A stretch of DNA of 51,625 nucleotides from an uncultured Lachnospiraceae bacterium (GCA_934401915.1 CAKRSV010000015.1:1-51625), one strand, 5' to 3'. Shown: positions 27,755-35,989, counted from the stretch's first letter. Program-made: numbers and translations. Notes: generated by a model not told the origin, from the letters alone.

Positions 27755-29101
27755 CTACGCGATCTCCTGCATCTTTTTCCGGTAAACTCCCGCAAAATAG
27801 ATGTTTCCCGCGAGCGCCGTAAGTCCGAATGAAAAGAAATACAGCAGATAGAGTGAAGTTGTCGTTCCAAAATACGCAAATACGGTGTAGATCCACGCCA
27901 CCCTGAAAACACAGGAACCCATGATGACAATGATCGTCGGAACCAGACTTTTTCCAAGGCTTCGCGCCGCTGCGATTGAAGCGTCCATAAAAGCAGACAC
28001 GCAATAGGAAAATCCCATGACGCGGATCCGCAGCATCCCCGCGTCGATAACCGCCCGGTCTGACGACAGGATCGACAGAAACTGTACCCCAAATAACTCA
28101 AGCACCGCGCCGAACACCGCCGCGATCGCAAACGCATAAAAGACGCACCAGAGATAACTTTTTAAGATCCGGTCTTTCTTTCTCGCTCCGTAATTCTGTC
28201 CCATAAAGCTGCCGCAGGCCGTGTAAAATGCCGCCATCATATCGTAGATCAGCGTGTCTGCGTTCATCGCGGCTGAATTTCCGGCGACCATCGTTGCGTC
28301 AAAGGAATTAACGCCCATCTGCACAAAAAGATTTGCCACATAAAAAATAGCATTCTGCAGCCCGGAAGGAAGTCCGATCCCCAGAACGCGGATCGCCTTA
28401 TCCCGGTTGATCCGAAGGCAGTCCATCCTGAGCCCATAGTTTTCCTTCGTCACGAACAGACCTCGCAGCACCAGAAAGGCAGAGAGATACTGTGAAAGGA
28501 TGCTGGCGAGCGCGACACCCTCCACCTCCATTTTGCATACGATCACAAAAAACAGGTTCAGCACAACATTGACAACGCCGGATATCGAAAGGAACACCAG
28601 TGGCTTTCGCGTATTTCCCACCGCGCTGAACACGGCGTTTCCGAAGTTGTAAAGCGCGAGCGCCGGCATTCCCAGAAGATATATGCGCATATATAAAACG
28701 GCTGCATCGATCAGCTCAGGCTTTGTTTTCATCAGAGTCAGGATAAACCGCGCCGAAGTGATCCCGATCAGCAGCACTGCAACGCCGCAAAAAAGGGCGA
28801 TCAGAGCCGCGGTATGTACCGTCTCCCGGATATCCTTTCCCTTCGCCGCGCCCACTGCAAGCGCTACGACGATATTGATCCCGCTTGCGATTCCGATCAG
28901 GACGCCGGTATAAAGCGCGATCAAAAGAGAGGTCGATCCTACCGCTCCAAGCGCGTTGGAGCCGACAAACTGCCCTACTACCGCCACATCCGCCATATTG
29001 AACAGCACCTGTAAAAGGTTGGTACACATCAGCGGCAGGCTGAAAAGCAGGATATTTTTACGCAAGGATCCTTCTGTCAAGCTGATCGTTTTCTGATTCA
29101 T
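27755..29101 (-). CDS. MATE family efflux transporter
   Basis: A 448-residue multidrug and toxin exporter with twelve helices in two halves. Typical elements are the N-terminal GSLRKNILLFSLPLMCTNLLQVLFNMADVAVV split by the family pattern (NMADVAVVGQFVG), and the second-half GLPSGLQNAIFYVANLFVQ followed by GSFMGQNYGA. MATE pumps exchange Na+ or H+ for cationic drugs. The ATG has GGGAGG ten bases upstream. Its promoter appears to lie in DNA antisense to the phosphotransferase gene to the right (29217-29245). Complete by length and motifs; substrate unknown. Confidence 0.95.
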   Translation of the reverse strand: MNQKTISLTEGSLRKNILLFSLPLMCTNLLQVLFNMADVAVVGQFVGSNALGAVGSTSLLIALYTGVLIGIASGINIVVALAVGAAKGKDIRETVHTAALIALFCGVAVLLIGITSARFILTLMKTKPELIDAAVLYMRIYLLGMPALALYNFGNAVFSAVGNTRKPLVFLSISGVVNVVLNLFFVIVCKMEVEGVALASILSQYLSAFLVLRGLFVTKENYGLRMDCLRINRDKAIRVLGIGLPSGLQNAIFYVANLFVQMGVNSFDATMVAGNSAAMNADTLIYDMMAAFYTACGSFMGQNYGARKKDRILKSYLWCVFYAFAIAAVFGAVLELFGVQFLSILSSDRAVIDAGMLRIRVMGFSYCVSAFMDASIAAARSLGKSLVPTIIVIMGSCVFRVAWIYTVFAYFGTTTSLYLLYFFSFGLTALAGNIYFAGVYRKKMQEIA

Positions 29102-29143
29102 GATAACGCTCTCCTCCCACTTGTTTATCTCCAGCAGATAATT

Positions 29144-29245
29144 TCAAAACTCATAGATTTGCACACTTTCCTCTATTCTCAGTTTCAAATTATCTAATTC
29201 TTCTCCAAATGTCATAATTTTATGCTTGTTGTCAGTAGCTGTCAA
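29144..29245 (-). pseudogene. Possible 33-codon gene remnant
   Basis: On the minus strand GGGAGG stands seven bases before a TTG at 29245, followed by 33 codons (contains MTFGEELDNLKLRIEE) and TGA. The good ribosome site suggests the start of a former gene whose body is gone; I do not recognise it. The TTG coincides with the -35 of the putative MATE promoter, so this may instead be only promoter DNA. Confidence 0.25.
29217..29245 (-). promoter_or_regulatory. Likely promoter of the MATE gene
   Basis: Minus-strand TTGACA (29245-29240), 17 bp, TAAAAT (29222-29217), about 115 bases ahead of the MATE start and pointing toward it, with no other complete gene between. Confidence 0.6.
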
Positions 29246-30388
29246 GACGATACCTCCCTTCAGCAGCCAAAAAGAACAGAAAAAGAATACCTTTATGTTC
29301 CGGTCAAAGATAAACACCTTGCAGAATCCCCTACCACGTATAAAACTGAATTGGAAAAACGCGATGCACACATTTATACAAATTATCTGGAAGGAATGGA
29401 TAATAAGCGGCTATCTCAAATATATAATTTGTCAGAATCCAGTATCAGAAGAATTATTGTAAAGCAACGGAAAGGAAATCTACCAATGAAGGACAAAATC
29501 ACACAGATTATCAGTAATTGGGAATTGGAAAACAAGGAGATAAAGCAGATATACAATACAACATGGCAGGTTGGGGATGATTATGTACTGAAAGTGTATC
29601 AAAGTTTCAGTATACTGGATAGGAACCTAAAAATACTGCAACTGTTGGATCGTATGGATATTCCTGTAGGAAAACCCATAGCTACAACGAATAATGAACA
29701 ATATGTATCATTTGACAACTGGTTCTGCTTTTTATCAAGACGGCTTCCGGGAAGTAATATTGTACGAATCGGGAATGACGGCAGGATCGCTGCGATCATG
29801 GGAGAGATCATCGCTGACCTCCATATGGCGTTTAAGAAATGTGAAGATGTGGATGTGTTTTGGAACAACAGCTTACTGGATGAAATGAATGGCTGGGTAA
29901 AAAGCAATTTTGAAGCCAGTGACTGGAAGTTTATCAGTAAAGAAGAATACGAACAGACCGTATCGCAGTTGGCAATGCTATACGATCATTTGCCGGTACA
30001 GCTCATTCACCGGGACGTGCATTTTGGAAACTTTTTGTTTTCCGATGGTAAATTTTCCGCTTATATAGACTTTGATCTAAGTCAGAGAAATATCCGGATT
30101 TTTGATCTATGCTATTTTTTACTCGGATTGTTGTCAGAAAAAGAAAAACTGGAGATTACGGACGAACAATGGTTTGATCTTGTAAAAAAGGCGTTTGCAA
30201 GTTATGGAAGAAAGCTGAACTTAACTGAGGCAGAAAAGAATGCCGTTCCATATGTGATGGAATGTATCGAACTGCCTTTTGTTTCTTATTTTGAAAGTGT
30301 AAACGATATCCGTTGCGCCGAAGACGCCTACAAAATATTCGCACTCGTAAAGAAGCAGGAAAACAGGATATGGAGAAATTTACTGTAA
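29222..30388 (+). CDS. Aminoglycoside/choline-kinase-like phosphotransferase behind an HTH segment
   Basis: The only long plus-strand gene in the window. The frame holds two parts. Codons about 17-85 look like the small HTH protein family CD3324 (EYLYVPVKDK, then an HTH with GMDNKRLSQIYNLSESSIRR) but lack its N-terminus. From the ATG at 29486, which has AAAGGA upstream, about 300 residues form a complete APH-fold kinase: VLKVY (ATP-site Lys), LIHRDVHFGNFL (catalytic loop HxDxxxxN) and YIDFDLSQ (metal Asp). The phosphotransferase may be translated from 29486 alone, with the HTH part a 5'-truncated remnant read in the same frame; a natural fusion is the alternative. AT-rich and opposite to its neighbours, it looks acquired. 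The acceptor substrate is unknown. Confidence 0.75.
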   Translation: MLVVSSCQDDTSLQQPKRTEKEYLYVPVKDKHLAESPTTYKTELEKRDAHIYTNYLEGMDNKRLSQIYNLSESSIRRIIVKQRKGNLPMKDKITQIISNWELENKEIKQIYNTTWQVGDDYVLKVYQSFSILDRNLKILQLLDRMDIPVGKPIATTNNEQYVSFDNWFCFLSRRLPGSNIVRIGNDGRIAAIMGEIIADLHMAFKKCEDVDVFWNNSLLDEMNGWVKSNFEASDWKFISKEEYEQTVSQLAMLYDHLPVQLIHRDVHFGNFLFSDGKFSAYIDFDLSQRNIRIFDLCYFLLGLLSEKEKLEITDEQWFDLVKKAFASYGRKLNLTEAEKNAVPYVMECIELPFVSYFESVNDIRCAEDAYKIFALVKKQENRIWRNLL

Positions 30389-30665
30389 AATGGCATTATC
30401 ATGGTATCGATTATGATTTTCACACATTGGACTCCCTGTTCTCCTACAAGCAGGTTGATATCGGAACGCAGCAGATGATAAAACATATTGAATTACAGTC
30501 CGGCAGCAAAGTCCTTGACTTAGGCTGTGGATATGGAAATCCTCCCTATCACACGAACTTTTCTGTTGCGAAATCGTTTATCGAAGGCAGCTATAAGCAT
30601 TTGCAAATGGGCGGATGGCTGGTAATGGTAACAAAGCGGTTTGATTGGTACAAAAACAAAATATA
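30370..30665 (+). pseudogene. RsmC-like methyltransferase remnant (internal deletion, 3' truncated)
   Basis: Starts at ATG 30370, overlapping the phosphotransferase stop by 19 bases. It reads an RsmC-type N-terminus (KWHYHGIDYDFHTLDSLFS), SAM motif I KVLDLGCGYG, and then at once NPPYHTNFSVAKSFIEGSYK, the catalytic motif IV that normally lies about 60 residues later. So motifs II-III are missing, in frame. After KRFDWYKNKI homology stops exactly where the convergent ferredoxin-like gene ends (30666). RsmC-type enzymes methylate 16S rRNA guanine and are about 200 residues; this one cannot bind SAM normally. Evidence is family pattern, not alignment. Confidence 0.78.
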
Positions 30666-31490
30666 TCACAGCGCCTTTTTCGGGCACACCTTCACGCACT
30701 CCATACAAAGGATACATTCCGTCCCGTTCTTGCGGCTTCTGGAATTGTCCGTCACATCAACGTTCATCGGGCATACCCGCTTACACTTTCCGCAGGAAAT
30801 ACACCGCTCCTTATTGCATTTGATCCGCAGCAGTGAAAAATAGCTCATCGGCTTTAAAAACACCGTGATCGGGCATATGTATTTACAGAAAGCACGATTG
30901 TCCTTGAACGCAAATGCAAGGATCACGCCAAGCGCATAATATAGGATATTGCCGATCAAAAATGCCCAGAACATGATCCTTTCCAGATTTCCCACCTGGC
31001 AGAGAAAAAGTGCTGCCACAAAGATCAGCGAAGCGGCAAACGTGATATACCGAATAAATCCCAGCTTTTTTCTCTCCCCTTCCGGTTTCTTATAGGGCAA
31101 AAAGTCCAGTACCATCGCCGTCCAGCAGGCGAATCCGCACCAGCCTCTTCCGAACACCAGAGGACCGAAGATCTTCGCCACCGCATAATGAATGGTCGCC
31201 GCCTCAAAGACGCCCGTAAAGAGATAATACCAGAAGCCCTCTATCTGCATATTTTCATTGCAGATCAGCCCCAGATATACCAGCATATAGGTACCGACCA
31301 AAAGCTGTACGATCCGGCGGGCATATTTGTTCTCCCGCTGGAACAGAAACAGTCCCAGTGCAATCGAAGATCCGATATAGCTGAAATTAAACAGATAGAA
31401 AAGATTGTCCTTTGAAAGCCACAGTGTTATCGCGACCGCTTCAAATATTATCCACATAAAAAGCGGCGCCCACTTTCCATTCATCTTCAT
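30666..31490 (-). CDS. NapH/RnfB-like membrane 4Fe-4S protein
   Basis: A 274-residue membrane ferredoxin. Five to six helices run from the N-terminus; FGRGWCGFACWTA and FCKYICPITVFLKP are the two Cys-containing membrane motifs typical of the NapH/CcoG/YccM group. At the C-terminus there are two 4Fe-4S motifs, CISCGKCKRVCPMNVDV and CILCMECVKVCPKKAL. It probably passes electrons across or along the membrane; no partner dehydrogenase lies nearby. GGAGG stands ten bases ahead of the ATG, and that ATG overlaps the stop of a 37-codon frame (ATGA). It meets the methyltransferase remnant tail to tail. Confidence 0.88.
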   Translation of the reverse strand: MKMNGKWAPLFMWIIFEAVAITLWLSKDNLFYLFNFSYIGSSIALGLFLFQRENKYARRIVQLLVGTYMLVYLGLICNENMQIEGFWYYLFTGVFEAATIHYAVAKIFGPLVFGRGWCGFACWTAMVLDFLPYKKPEGERKKLGFIRYITFAASLIFVAALFLCQVGNLERIMFWAFLIGNILYYALGVILAFAFKDNRAFCKYICPITVFLKPMSYFSLLRIKCNKERCISCGKCKRVCPMNVDVTDNSRSRKNGTECILCMECVKVCPKKAL

Positions 31491-31600
31491 CTCTGCTTTT
31501 CCTCCGTAATCTGTCTTTCGCCTGCATTAACCGCGAAGTTTATCGATTTGCACACTCCACCATGAATCTTTGTATCTGCGGTGATCTTAACCATCCGCAT
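31487..31600 (-). CDS. Short ORF coupled to the ferredoxin gene
   Basis: 37 codons beginning at ATG 31600 (or 31594, product MVKITADTKI...). Its TGA overlaps the downstream ATG as ATGA, the usual arrangement for translational coupling. No clear ribosome site precedes it and I do not recognise the product; a leftover of a deleted gene is as likely as a leader peptide. A plausible promoter (TTGACG 31636-31631, 18 bp, TAAGAT 31612-31607) lies just upstream. Confidence 0.35.
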   Translation of the reverse strand: MRMVKITADTKIHGGVCKSINFAVNAGERQITEEKQR

Positions 31601-31625
31601 AATATTATCTTACCGTGTCCACATA

Positions 31626-32582
31626 TCATTCGTCAATTTCTTTCCATACCTGCACAAACAATCCATGCACCCAGTTGTACTGATCCTGCGTCTCGTAGTG
31701 CCGGTACGTCCCCTCAAACATCATGATCAGATACAGGTACACATCGTACCAGCGGCATCTTATTTTCTCCGCGGGTGTGAAGTTTTCCTTACCGTATCCT
31801 TTCAAAAACGCATCGGACACACTGTGAAACCGGAAGCGATCCTCCATCAGTCCCTCAGCCCACATCGCTCTTTCCCAGTCGAAAACACCGCTGATCTCCT
31901 GATCCTTTACCAGAAAATTTCCATCCCAGGAATCAAAGTGGATCAATCTCGGAGACGTCACCTCCGCAAACGCCCAGCTCTGCTCTTTCAGCCGGTCAAG
32001 GATCGTCTGGTAAGATACTCCTATCGAAATATCCGCCTCGATCCCATCATCGATCACTCTGCTTATCATATGGTAAAACGCGTCAAACCAGTTCTCAGAT
32101 TGCAGTTCTTTGACACAGAAATGTCCAAACCGTTCTCCCTCAATCGAGTTGATCTGTCCCAGCAACTTTCCCAGCTCCCGGTCTGCCTGCTCCTTCTGAC
32201 GCTCATCCATCTGCTGTTTTGCCTCGGTCAGCGGAACGCCTTCTTTTTTCTCCATCAACAGATAAGCTCCCGTGCAGATGCTCCTACTCTCATCGTAAGC
32301 GTACACTGCCGGCACGCCCGGTATCTTCTTCTCACCGGCGAGCCGCATGGCTCCTACCTCCGTGCGCATCATCTCTGTCTCGCAGGACATCATCCGGATA
32401 TGATCTGCGGGCGCCACTTTCAGGATCGCGTCGTTTCCCTCTTTTCGCCCGATCCGGTAAACCGCGTTGCAGAAGCCACCCTCCAGGCTTTCATAGGCGC
32501 GCAGACTTCCCTCGCCAAACGCCTGCTCTGTAATTTTCCTTATCGTATCTTCATCCAGATAATTCTTGGTAATGCTGCTCAT
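31626..32582 (-). CDS. Aminoglycoside phosphotransferase family protein
   Basis: A 318-residue APH/choline-kinase-fold enzyme. The N-lobe has the Gly-rich ESLEGGFCNAVYRIG and ATP-contact Lys in AILKVAP; the C-lobe has the catalytic loop LIHFDSWDGNFLV (Asp and Asn of the HxDxxxxN pattern) and metal Asp in GVFDWERAMWAE. Length and motifs are complete. These enzymes phosphorylate aminoglycosides, macrolides, homoserine, choline or sugars; sequence alone does not tell, so no resistance is claimed. GAGGATGG precedes the ATG. It is unrelated in detail to the plus-strand phosphotransferase 1.2 kb away. Confidence 0.88.
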   Translation of the reverse strand: MSSITKNYLDEDTIRKITEQAFGEGSLRAYESLEGGFCNAVYRIGRKEGNDAILKVAPADHIRMMSCETEMMRTEVGAMRLAGEKKIPGVPAVYAYDESRSICTGAYLLMEKKEGVPLTEAKQQMDERQKEQADRELGKLLGQINSIEGERFGHFCVKELQSENWFDAFYHMISRVIDDGIEADISIGVSYQTILDRLKEQSWAFAEVTSPRLIHFDSWDGNFLVKDQEISGVFDWERAMWAEGLMEDRFRFHSVSDAFLKGYGKENFTPAEKIRCRWYDVYLYLIMMFEGTYRHYETQDQYNWVHGLFVQVWKEIDE

Positions 32583-32605
32583 TTGCCATCCTCTTTTCTT
32601 TCCTG

Positions 32606-32755
32606 CTATTTACGCTCTTCCTTTTTTCCGCTCTCCGACGATTCCACCGCAGCAAAGCTGCCCATCGCCGCCTCTCTCGCTGTCTCGTTGATCATCAGAT
32701 GCAGCCAGTTCAAATTGATGGACACTGTTTCCTTTTCTCCAATTTGTCTGTTCAT
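32606..32755 (-). CDS. Small 49-residue protein, unknown
   Basis: ATG at 32755 with an excellent AAGGAG site 6 bases upstream, TAG at 32606. The product starts MNRQIGEKETVSINLNWLHL and ends in a charged Ser/Glu/Lys tail, with no membrane segment. It sits 23 bases ahead of the phosphotransferase gene and probably shares its transcript. I do not recognise it; the ribosome site is the main support. Confidence 0.5.
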   Translation of the reverse strand: MNRQIGEKETVSINLNWLHLMINETAREAAMGSFAAVESSESGKKEERK

Positions 32756-32785
32756 TCTTTTCTCCTTTGTTCTCTTTCTTCCTGT

Positions 32786-32917
32786 CTATTTTCCGATCAG
32801 TTCATATACCTTTTCCAGTGCGCTTTCCGGCTCAACGACGCCGTCCGCCGTATCACCGCCGCGCTCCTTCTTTGCTATGCGCACGACAGACTTTTGACAA
32901 GCGCCTGCTTTCTTCAT
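32786..32917 (-). CDS. Small 43-residue ORF coupled to the hydrolase remnant
   Basis: ATG at 32917 overlaps the TGA of the broken choloylglycine-hydrolase-like gene (TGATG), a classical coupling arrangement. Product begins MKKAGACQKSVVRIAKKERG and ends LEKVYELIGK. Only a weak GGTGA lies upstream. It may be a genuine small gene once translated behind the hydrolase, or the fused ends of a larger gene that lost its middle. Confidence 0.4.
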   Translation of the reverse strand: MKKAGACQKSVVRIAKKERGGDTADGVVEPESALEKVYELIGK

Positions 32918-33524
32918 CACTGCTTCACCGGAAATGTATAGCTTTTTCCGTAATCCTCACGGAAATAATAAGTCGCCTCCACGCTGGTCTGATCGTAGAC
33001 AATGCTCCATACCGTCTTTTCAAACTCTTCTCCCATCGCTTTCTGGCAGACACTCTGCAAAGCCCCTTTTCATTGATCCCATCGAGCGGAACATACACAG
33101 ACGAAATCGCCAGCATCTTGTTGACAAAACCCTCCGGCAGGTATCCCTCTCCAAATCCCAGAAAATCCATGTTGCAGGTGGACACCGACGCATAACCATT
33201 TTCCGGCTTTGTCTGCACTACCATCACGGTGCAGTCTTTCCAGTCATAATTCCTTCCGAACAGATAACCGCCATTCTCACCTTTTGCGTGCACCGTACTG
33301 CACCCCTGTCTCTGCGTCTGAGGTTTTACCTTATAAAAACCATGTGACAGAAACTCCGTAATATGGTCGCCGACCTCCGCATCCGAAGCCGCCCCTCCCT
33401 TTTTCAGGAAGGCGTCAAAACCATAATCTCCCTTATATGTCATCGTGTACAGCCTGTCGCCCACCTTTTTGACCGTTCCTATCGCTGTCAGCTGCCCCCG
33501 AAAAAGCAGATATCCTCCTGACAT
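32917..33524 (-). pseudogene. Choloylglycine-hydrolase/C45-like gene, broken by an internal deletion
   Basis: The frame from about 33524 reads a linear-amide (Ntn) hydrolase: KKVGDRLYTMTYKGDYGFDA, catalytic Cys segment QGCSTVHAKGENGGYLFGRN and WKDCTVMVVQTKPENGY, down to DGINEKGLC. There it goes out of frame. The neighbouring frame continues ALQSVCQKAMGEEFEKTVWS... and ends TYYFREDYGKSYTFPVKQ, the normal C-terminus of the family, with stop at 32917-32919. The expected middle (100 or more residues of a protein of about 330) is missing. The join falls in GGGGCTTTGC, readable in both frames. The 5' end is also doubtful: AGGAGG lies inside the first codons and no good start follows it. Inactive by all signs. 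Confidence 0.8.
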
Positions 33525-33612
33525 TAACACTATACTGGATTCCCCTCCCACCGTCTATGCTATATCGGATAACATGCAAAAATGAGCCGATAAGTTGCAT
33601 CGCAGGCAACTT

Positions 33613-33645
33613 AAAACGACCGTGCTTGCGCACGGCCGTCTTTTC
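33613..33645 (-). terminator. Terminator after the aldo/keto reductase gene
   Basis: A GC-rich stem (ACGGCCGTGC, GCAA loop, GCACGGTCGT) followed on the minus strand by TTTT; the complement also ends in TTTT, so it could stop transcription both ways. Confidence 0.8.
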
Positions 33646-33679
33646 TGCGTTAATCTGTATTACCTTTTTTCGAAAAATC

Positions 33680-34819
33680 CTATTCAAACTGCGCAGCAAC
33701 CAGTTTCAGATTCTCCCTGATTGGAAGATGCTGCGGGCATACCTTCTCGCATTTTCCGCAGGATATGCAGGCACTGGCCTTTCCAAAATTCTGAGTCAGT
33801 CTCTTGTAATACTCGCCCTGCGGCGTGAAGCCCTTTCCCTCGTACTCCTGTTTCTCCGCATTGTAGAGGGAGAAATACTTCGGGATTGCTATCTTCATCG
33901 GGCAGCCGTCCACACAGTATGCGCAGCCTGTACAAGGAATCGCAATGCTCTCGTTGATCAGATCGGTCGCCTTTTTGACCAGTGCAAGCTCCTCCTCGTT
34001 CAGCGGCTGAAACTCCTTCATATACCCTGTATTGTCACGCATCATATCCATATTTCCCATACCGGACAGAACCATCTTTACATTCGGCTGGCTTGCCGCG
34101 AAGCGGATCGCCCAGGACGGGATCGACATCTCCGGCGCGTAGGACTTAAACAGCTCTGCAACCTTCTCCGGAACGTTCGCAAGAGTTCCTCCCTTGACCG
34201 GCTCCATGACAATGACCGGCTTCTGATGCTTCACACAGACTTCGTAACATTTGCGGGACTGGATCGCCTCGCTGTCCCAGTCAAGATAGTTGAGCTGTAA
34301 CTGCACAAACTCCACCTCCGGATGTTCTGTGAGCACCCGGTCAAGAAGCTGCGCTCCGTCGTGGAATGAAAATCCCATATGCTTCACCAGCCCGGCTTCC
34401 TTCTTCTTTGCCAGCCAGCCAAAGCTGTCAAACTCCGTGTATTTCTTGTAATGATCCTCTCCCACATCATGCAGCAGGTAATAGTCAAAATAAGATACGC
34501 CCGTCTTTTTGAGCTGCTGGTTGAAAATATCGTCCATTCCCTCTGCCGTCTGGAAAAATCCCGCGTGCAGCTTCGTCGCGAGCGTAAAGCTCTCTCTGGG
34601 ATACCGGTCCACAAGAGCCTCCTTCGCCGCCGATTCACTGTTGAAACCACAGTACATCCACGCGGTATCAAAATAGGTGAAGCCCTGCTCAATAAAATAA
34701 TCTACCATCTTCTTCGTCGTCTCAATATCGACTGACGCCCAGTCATTCGGATCAAGCTGCGGAAGGCGCATCAATCCAAATCCCAGTTTCTTCGTTCCTT
34801 CTTTAAATACCTCGCTCAT
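33680..34819 (-). CDS. Aldo/keto reductase with C-terminal 4Fe-4S domain
   Basis: A 379-residue AKR. ATG at 34819 has AAGGAG seven bases upstream; a longer frame has none. TIM-barrel part (1-280): GFGLMRLPQ, the catalytic Asp/Tyr in FDTAWMYCGF, catalytic Lys in TLATKLHAG and the His position in YYLLHDVGED. From about 285 the ferredoxin-like tail has CTGCAYCVDGCPM and CISCGKCEKVCPQHLPI. This fused form is common in gut clostridia and is thought to reduce aldehydes or related carbonyls using NAD(P)H plus an iron-sulphur relay. The promoter candidate at 34900-34927 and the terminator at 33613-33645 make it a single-gene unit. Confidence 0.93.
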   Translation of the reverse strand: MSEVFKEGTKKLGFGLMRLPQLDPNDWASVDIETTKKMVDYFIEQGFTYFDTAWMYCGFNSESAAKEALVDRYPRESFTLATKLHAGFFQTAEGMDDIFNQQLKKTGVSYFDYYLLHDVGEDHYKKYTEFDSFGWLAKKKEAGLVKHMGFSFHDGAQLLDRVLTEHPEVEFVQLQLNYLDWDSEAIQSRKCYEVCVKHQKPVIVMEPVKGGTLANVPEKVAELFKSYAPEMSIPSWAIRFAASQPNVKMVLSGMGNMDMMRDNTGYMKEFQPLNEEELALVKKATDLINESIAIPCTGCAYCVDGCPMKIAIPKYFSLYNAEKQEYEGKGFTPQGEYYKRLTQNFGKASACISCGKCEKVCPQHLPIRENLKLVAAQFE

Positions 34820-34899
34820 AGTTTCTCTCCTTTTCTCTGCCGGCAGTCCCCGGCTTCGCCGAAGATTACCGTCTCTTATCATCCCTCTGATAAATTATT

Positions 34900-34927
34900 G
34901 TAATACCTAAACCTTACTCCAAGTCAA
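34900..34927 (-). promoter_or_regulatory. Candidate promoter of the aldo/keto reductase gene
   Basis: Minus-strand TTGACT (34927-34922), 16 bp, TATTAC (34905-34900). The -10 is imperfect, which would fit an activator-dependent promoter, but no clear symmetric operator is seen. Confidence 0.45.
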
Positions 34928-34967
34928 TACTTGCGAGACACTTTTGCGAAATTCTTTGGGAACGTAT

Positions 34968-35181
34968 TTAGAGGTTTTTGCGGATCACACCGCAGCCGAT
35001 CTTCATTCCCGAATCCCCCGCCGGCTGCGTTTTGAAATCGTCCGGCATAGGGCGTCTCGTAAAACTGAACCAGTCCGCTCAGCTGCGGATTCTGCATGTT
35101 CCCTCCAACCCATGCGATCGCGGTGGGCTTTTTATTGCTCAGAATGTCTGTAAAAATCGTTCCCGGTGTTGAATCTGCCAT
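34968..35181 (-). pseudogene. Cu/Zn superoxide dismutase-like gene, broken by an internal deletion
   Basis: ATG at 35181 has GGAG upstream. The N-terminal frame reads a clostridial SodC-like start (KKPTAIAWVGGNMQNPQL, then SGLVQFYETPYAG) and then loses homology. The next frame reads ...MPDDFKTQPAGDSGMKIGCG and stops at 34968, which is the standard SodC C-terminus. The middle, with the copper/zinc His cluster, is gone. The join falls in ATGCCGG, readable as YAG in one frame and MPD in the other. A working protein of about 170 residues would have used Cu/Zn to dismutate superoxide; this one cannot. Confidence 0.78.
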
Positions 35182-35245
35182 AACTATCTCCATAAAAAAA
35201 CATCTTCTGTTCTTTTATCATATGCGGGATCCGTCAAATTGGATT

Positions 35246-35848
35246 TTATGATTCAGCCGCCATCTGCGCGTTGATGCTGTCTTCAGACGCCGCCATAGCC
35301 CTCAGCGTCTTTTCCAGCAGTTCATCCAGTTCCCATCCGAGCTGCTCGGCGCCTCTTGCGATCACCTCGCGGGAACAGCCCGCCGCAAAGCCATTTGCCT
35401 TATATTTCTTTTTCAAGGATTTCAGTTCCATGTCCTTGGTGCTCCTGGAAGGTCTCATCAACGATGCCGACCAGATAAGACCGGTCAATTCGTCCGCGGC
35501 AAAGAGTATCTTTTCCATCTCATGTACCGGTTCCACATCGATCGTCGTTCCATTTCCGACAGTAATTCCATATCCATGAGAGCATACCGCATGGATGATA
35601 TCCTCCCCTACGCCGCCCTCACGCAAAAGCTCCGGCGCTTTCAGGCAGTGCTCGTCCGGATATAATTCAAAATCAATATCGTGAAGCAGTCCTACAATGC
35701 CCCAATACTCTGCATCCTCGCCGTATCCCTGTTCGTTTGCATACCATTTCATGACAGCCTCTACCGTCAGCGCATGCTGAATATGAAAAGGATCTTTGTT
35801 ATATTTCTTTAACAGCTCAAACGCCTTATCTCTTGAAATGTAATCCAT
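35246..35848 (-). CDS. HD-domain hydrolase
   Basis: A 200-residue HD-superfamily phosphohydrolase. The ATG at 35848 has GGAGG seven bases upstream. Metal-binding pattern: H in IQHALTVEAVM, HD in GLLHDIDFELYPDEH, H in AVCSHGYG and D in FAADELTGLI, so all ligands are present. These small proteins occur in many clostridia beside redox genes and probably cleave a nucleotide or phosphate ester; the substrate is not known. A promoter fits at 35942-35971. Confidence 0.85.
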   Translation of the reverse strand: MDYISRDKAFELLKKYNKDPFHIQHALTVEAVMKWYANEQGYGEDAEYWGIVGLLHDIDFELYPDEHCLKAPELLREGGVGEDIIHAVCSHGYGITVGNGTTIDVEPVHEMEKILFAADELTGLIWSASLMRPSRSTKDMELKSLKKKYKANGFAAGCSREVIARGAEQLGWELDELLEKTLRAMAASEDSINAQMAAES

Positions 35849-35941
35849 ACTTTCGTCCTCCTTCGTGATGACAGACTCTCCTGTGTCTATTGTCAGTTTG
35901 CGATCACCGGTTTTCGCCATGATCCCACTCCATGCCGCCTT

Positions 35942-35971
35942 ATTATACTGCTACACCGGCATCCTATTCAA
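35942..35971 (-). promoter_or_regulatory. Promoter of the HD hydrolase gene
   Basis: Minus-strand TTGAAT (35971-35966), 18 bp, TATAAT (35947-35942), about 95 bases ahead of the start codon. Confidence 0.6.
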
Positions 35972-35989
35972 GATAGATCCGAATAACAC

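Noticed and set aside
29156..31556. 12-nt direct repeat (GATTTGCACACT at 29156-29167 and 31545-31556) around the phosphotransferase/ferredoxin segment
   Set aside because: A 12-nt match is expected by chance many times in a window this size, and there are no transposase or integrase genes; not accepted as a target duplication.
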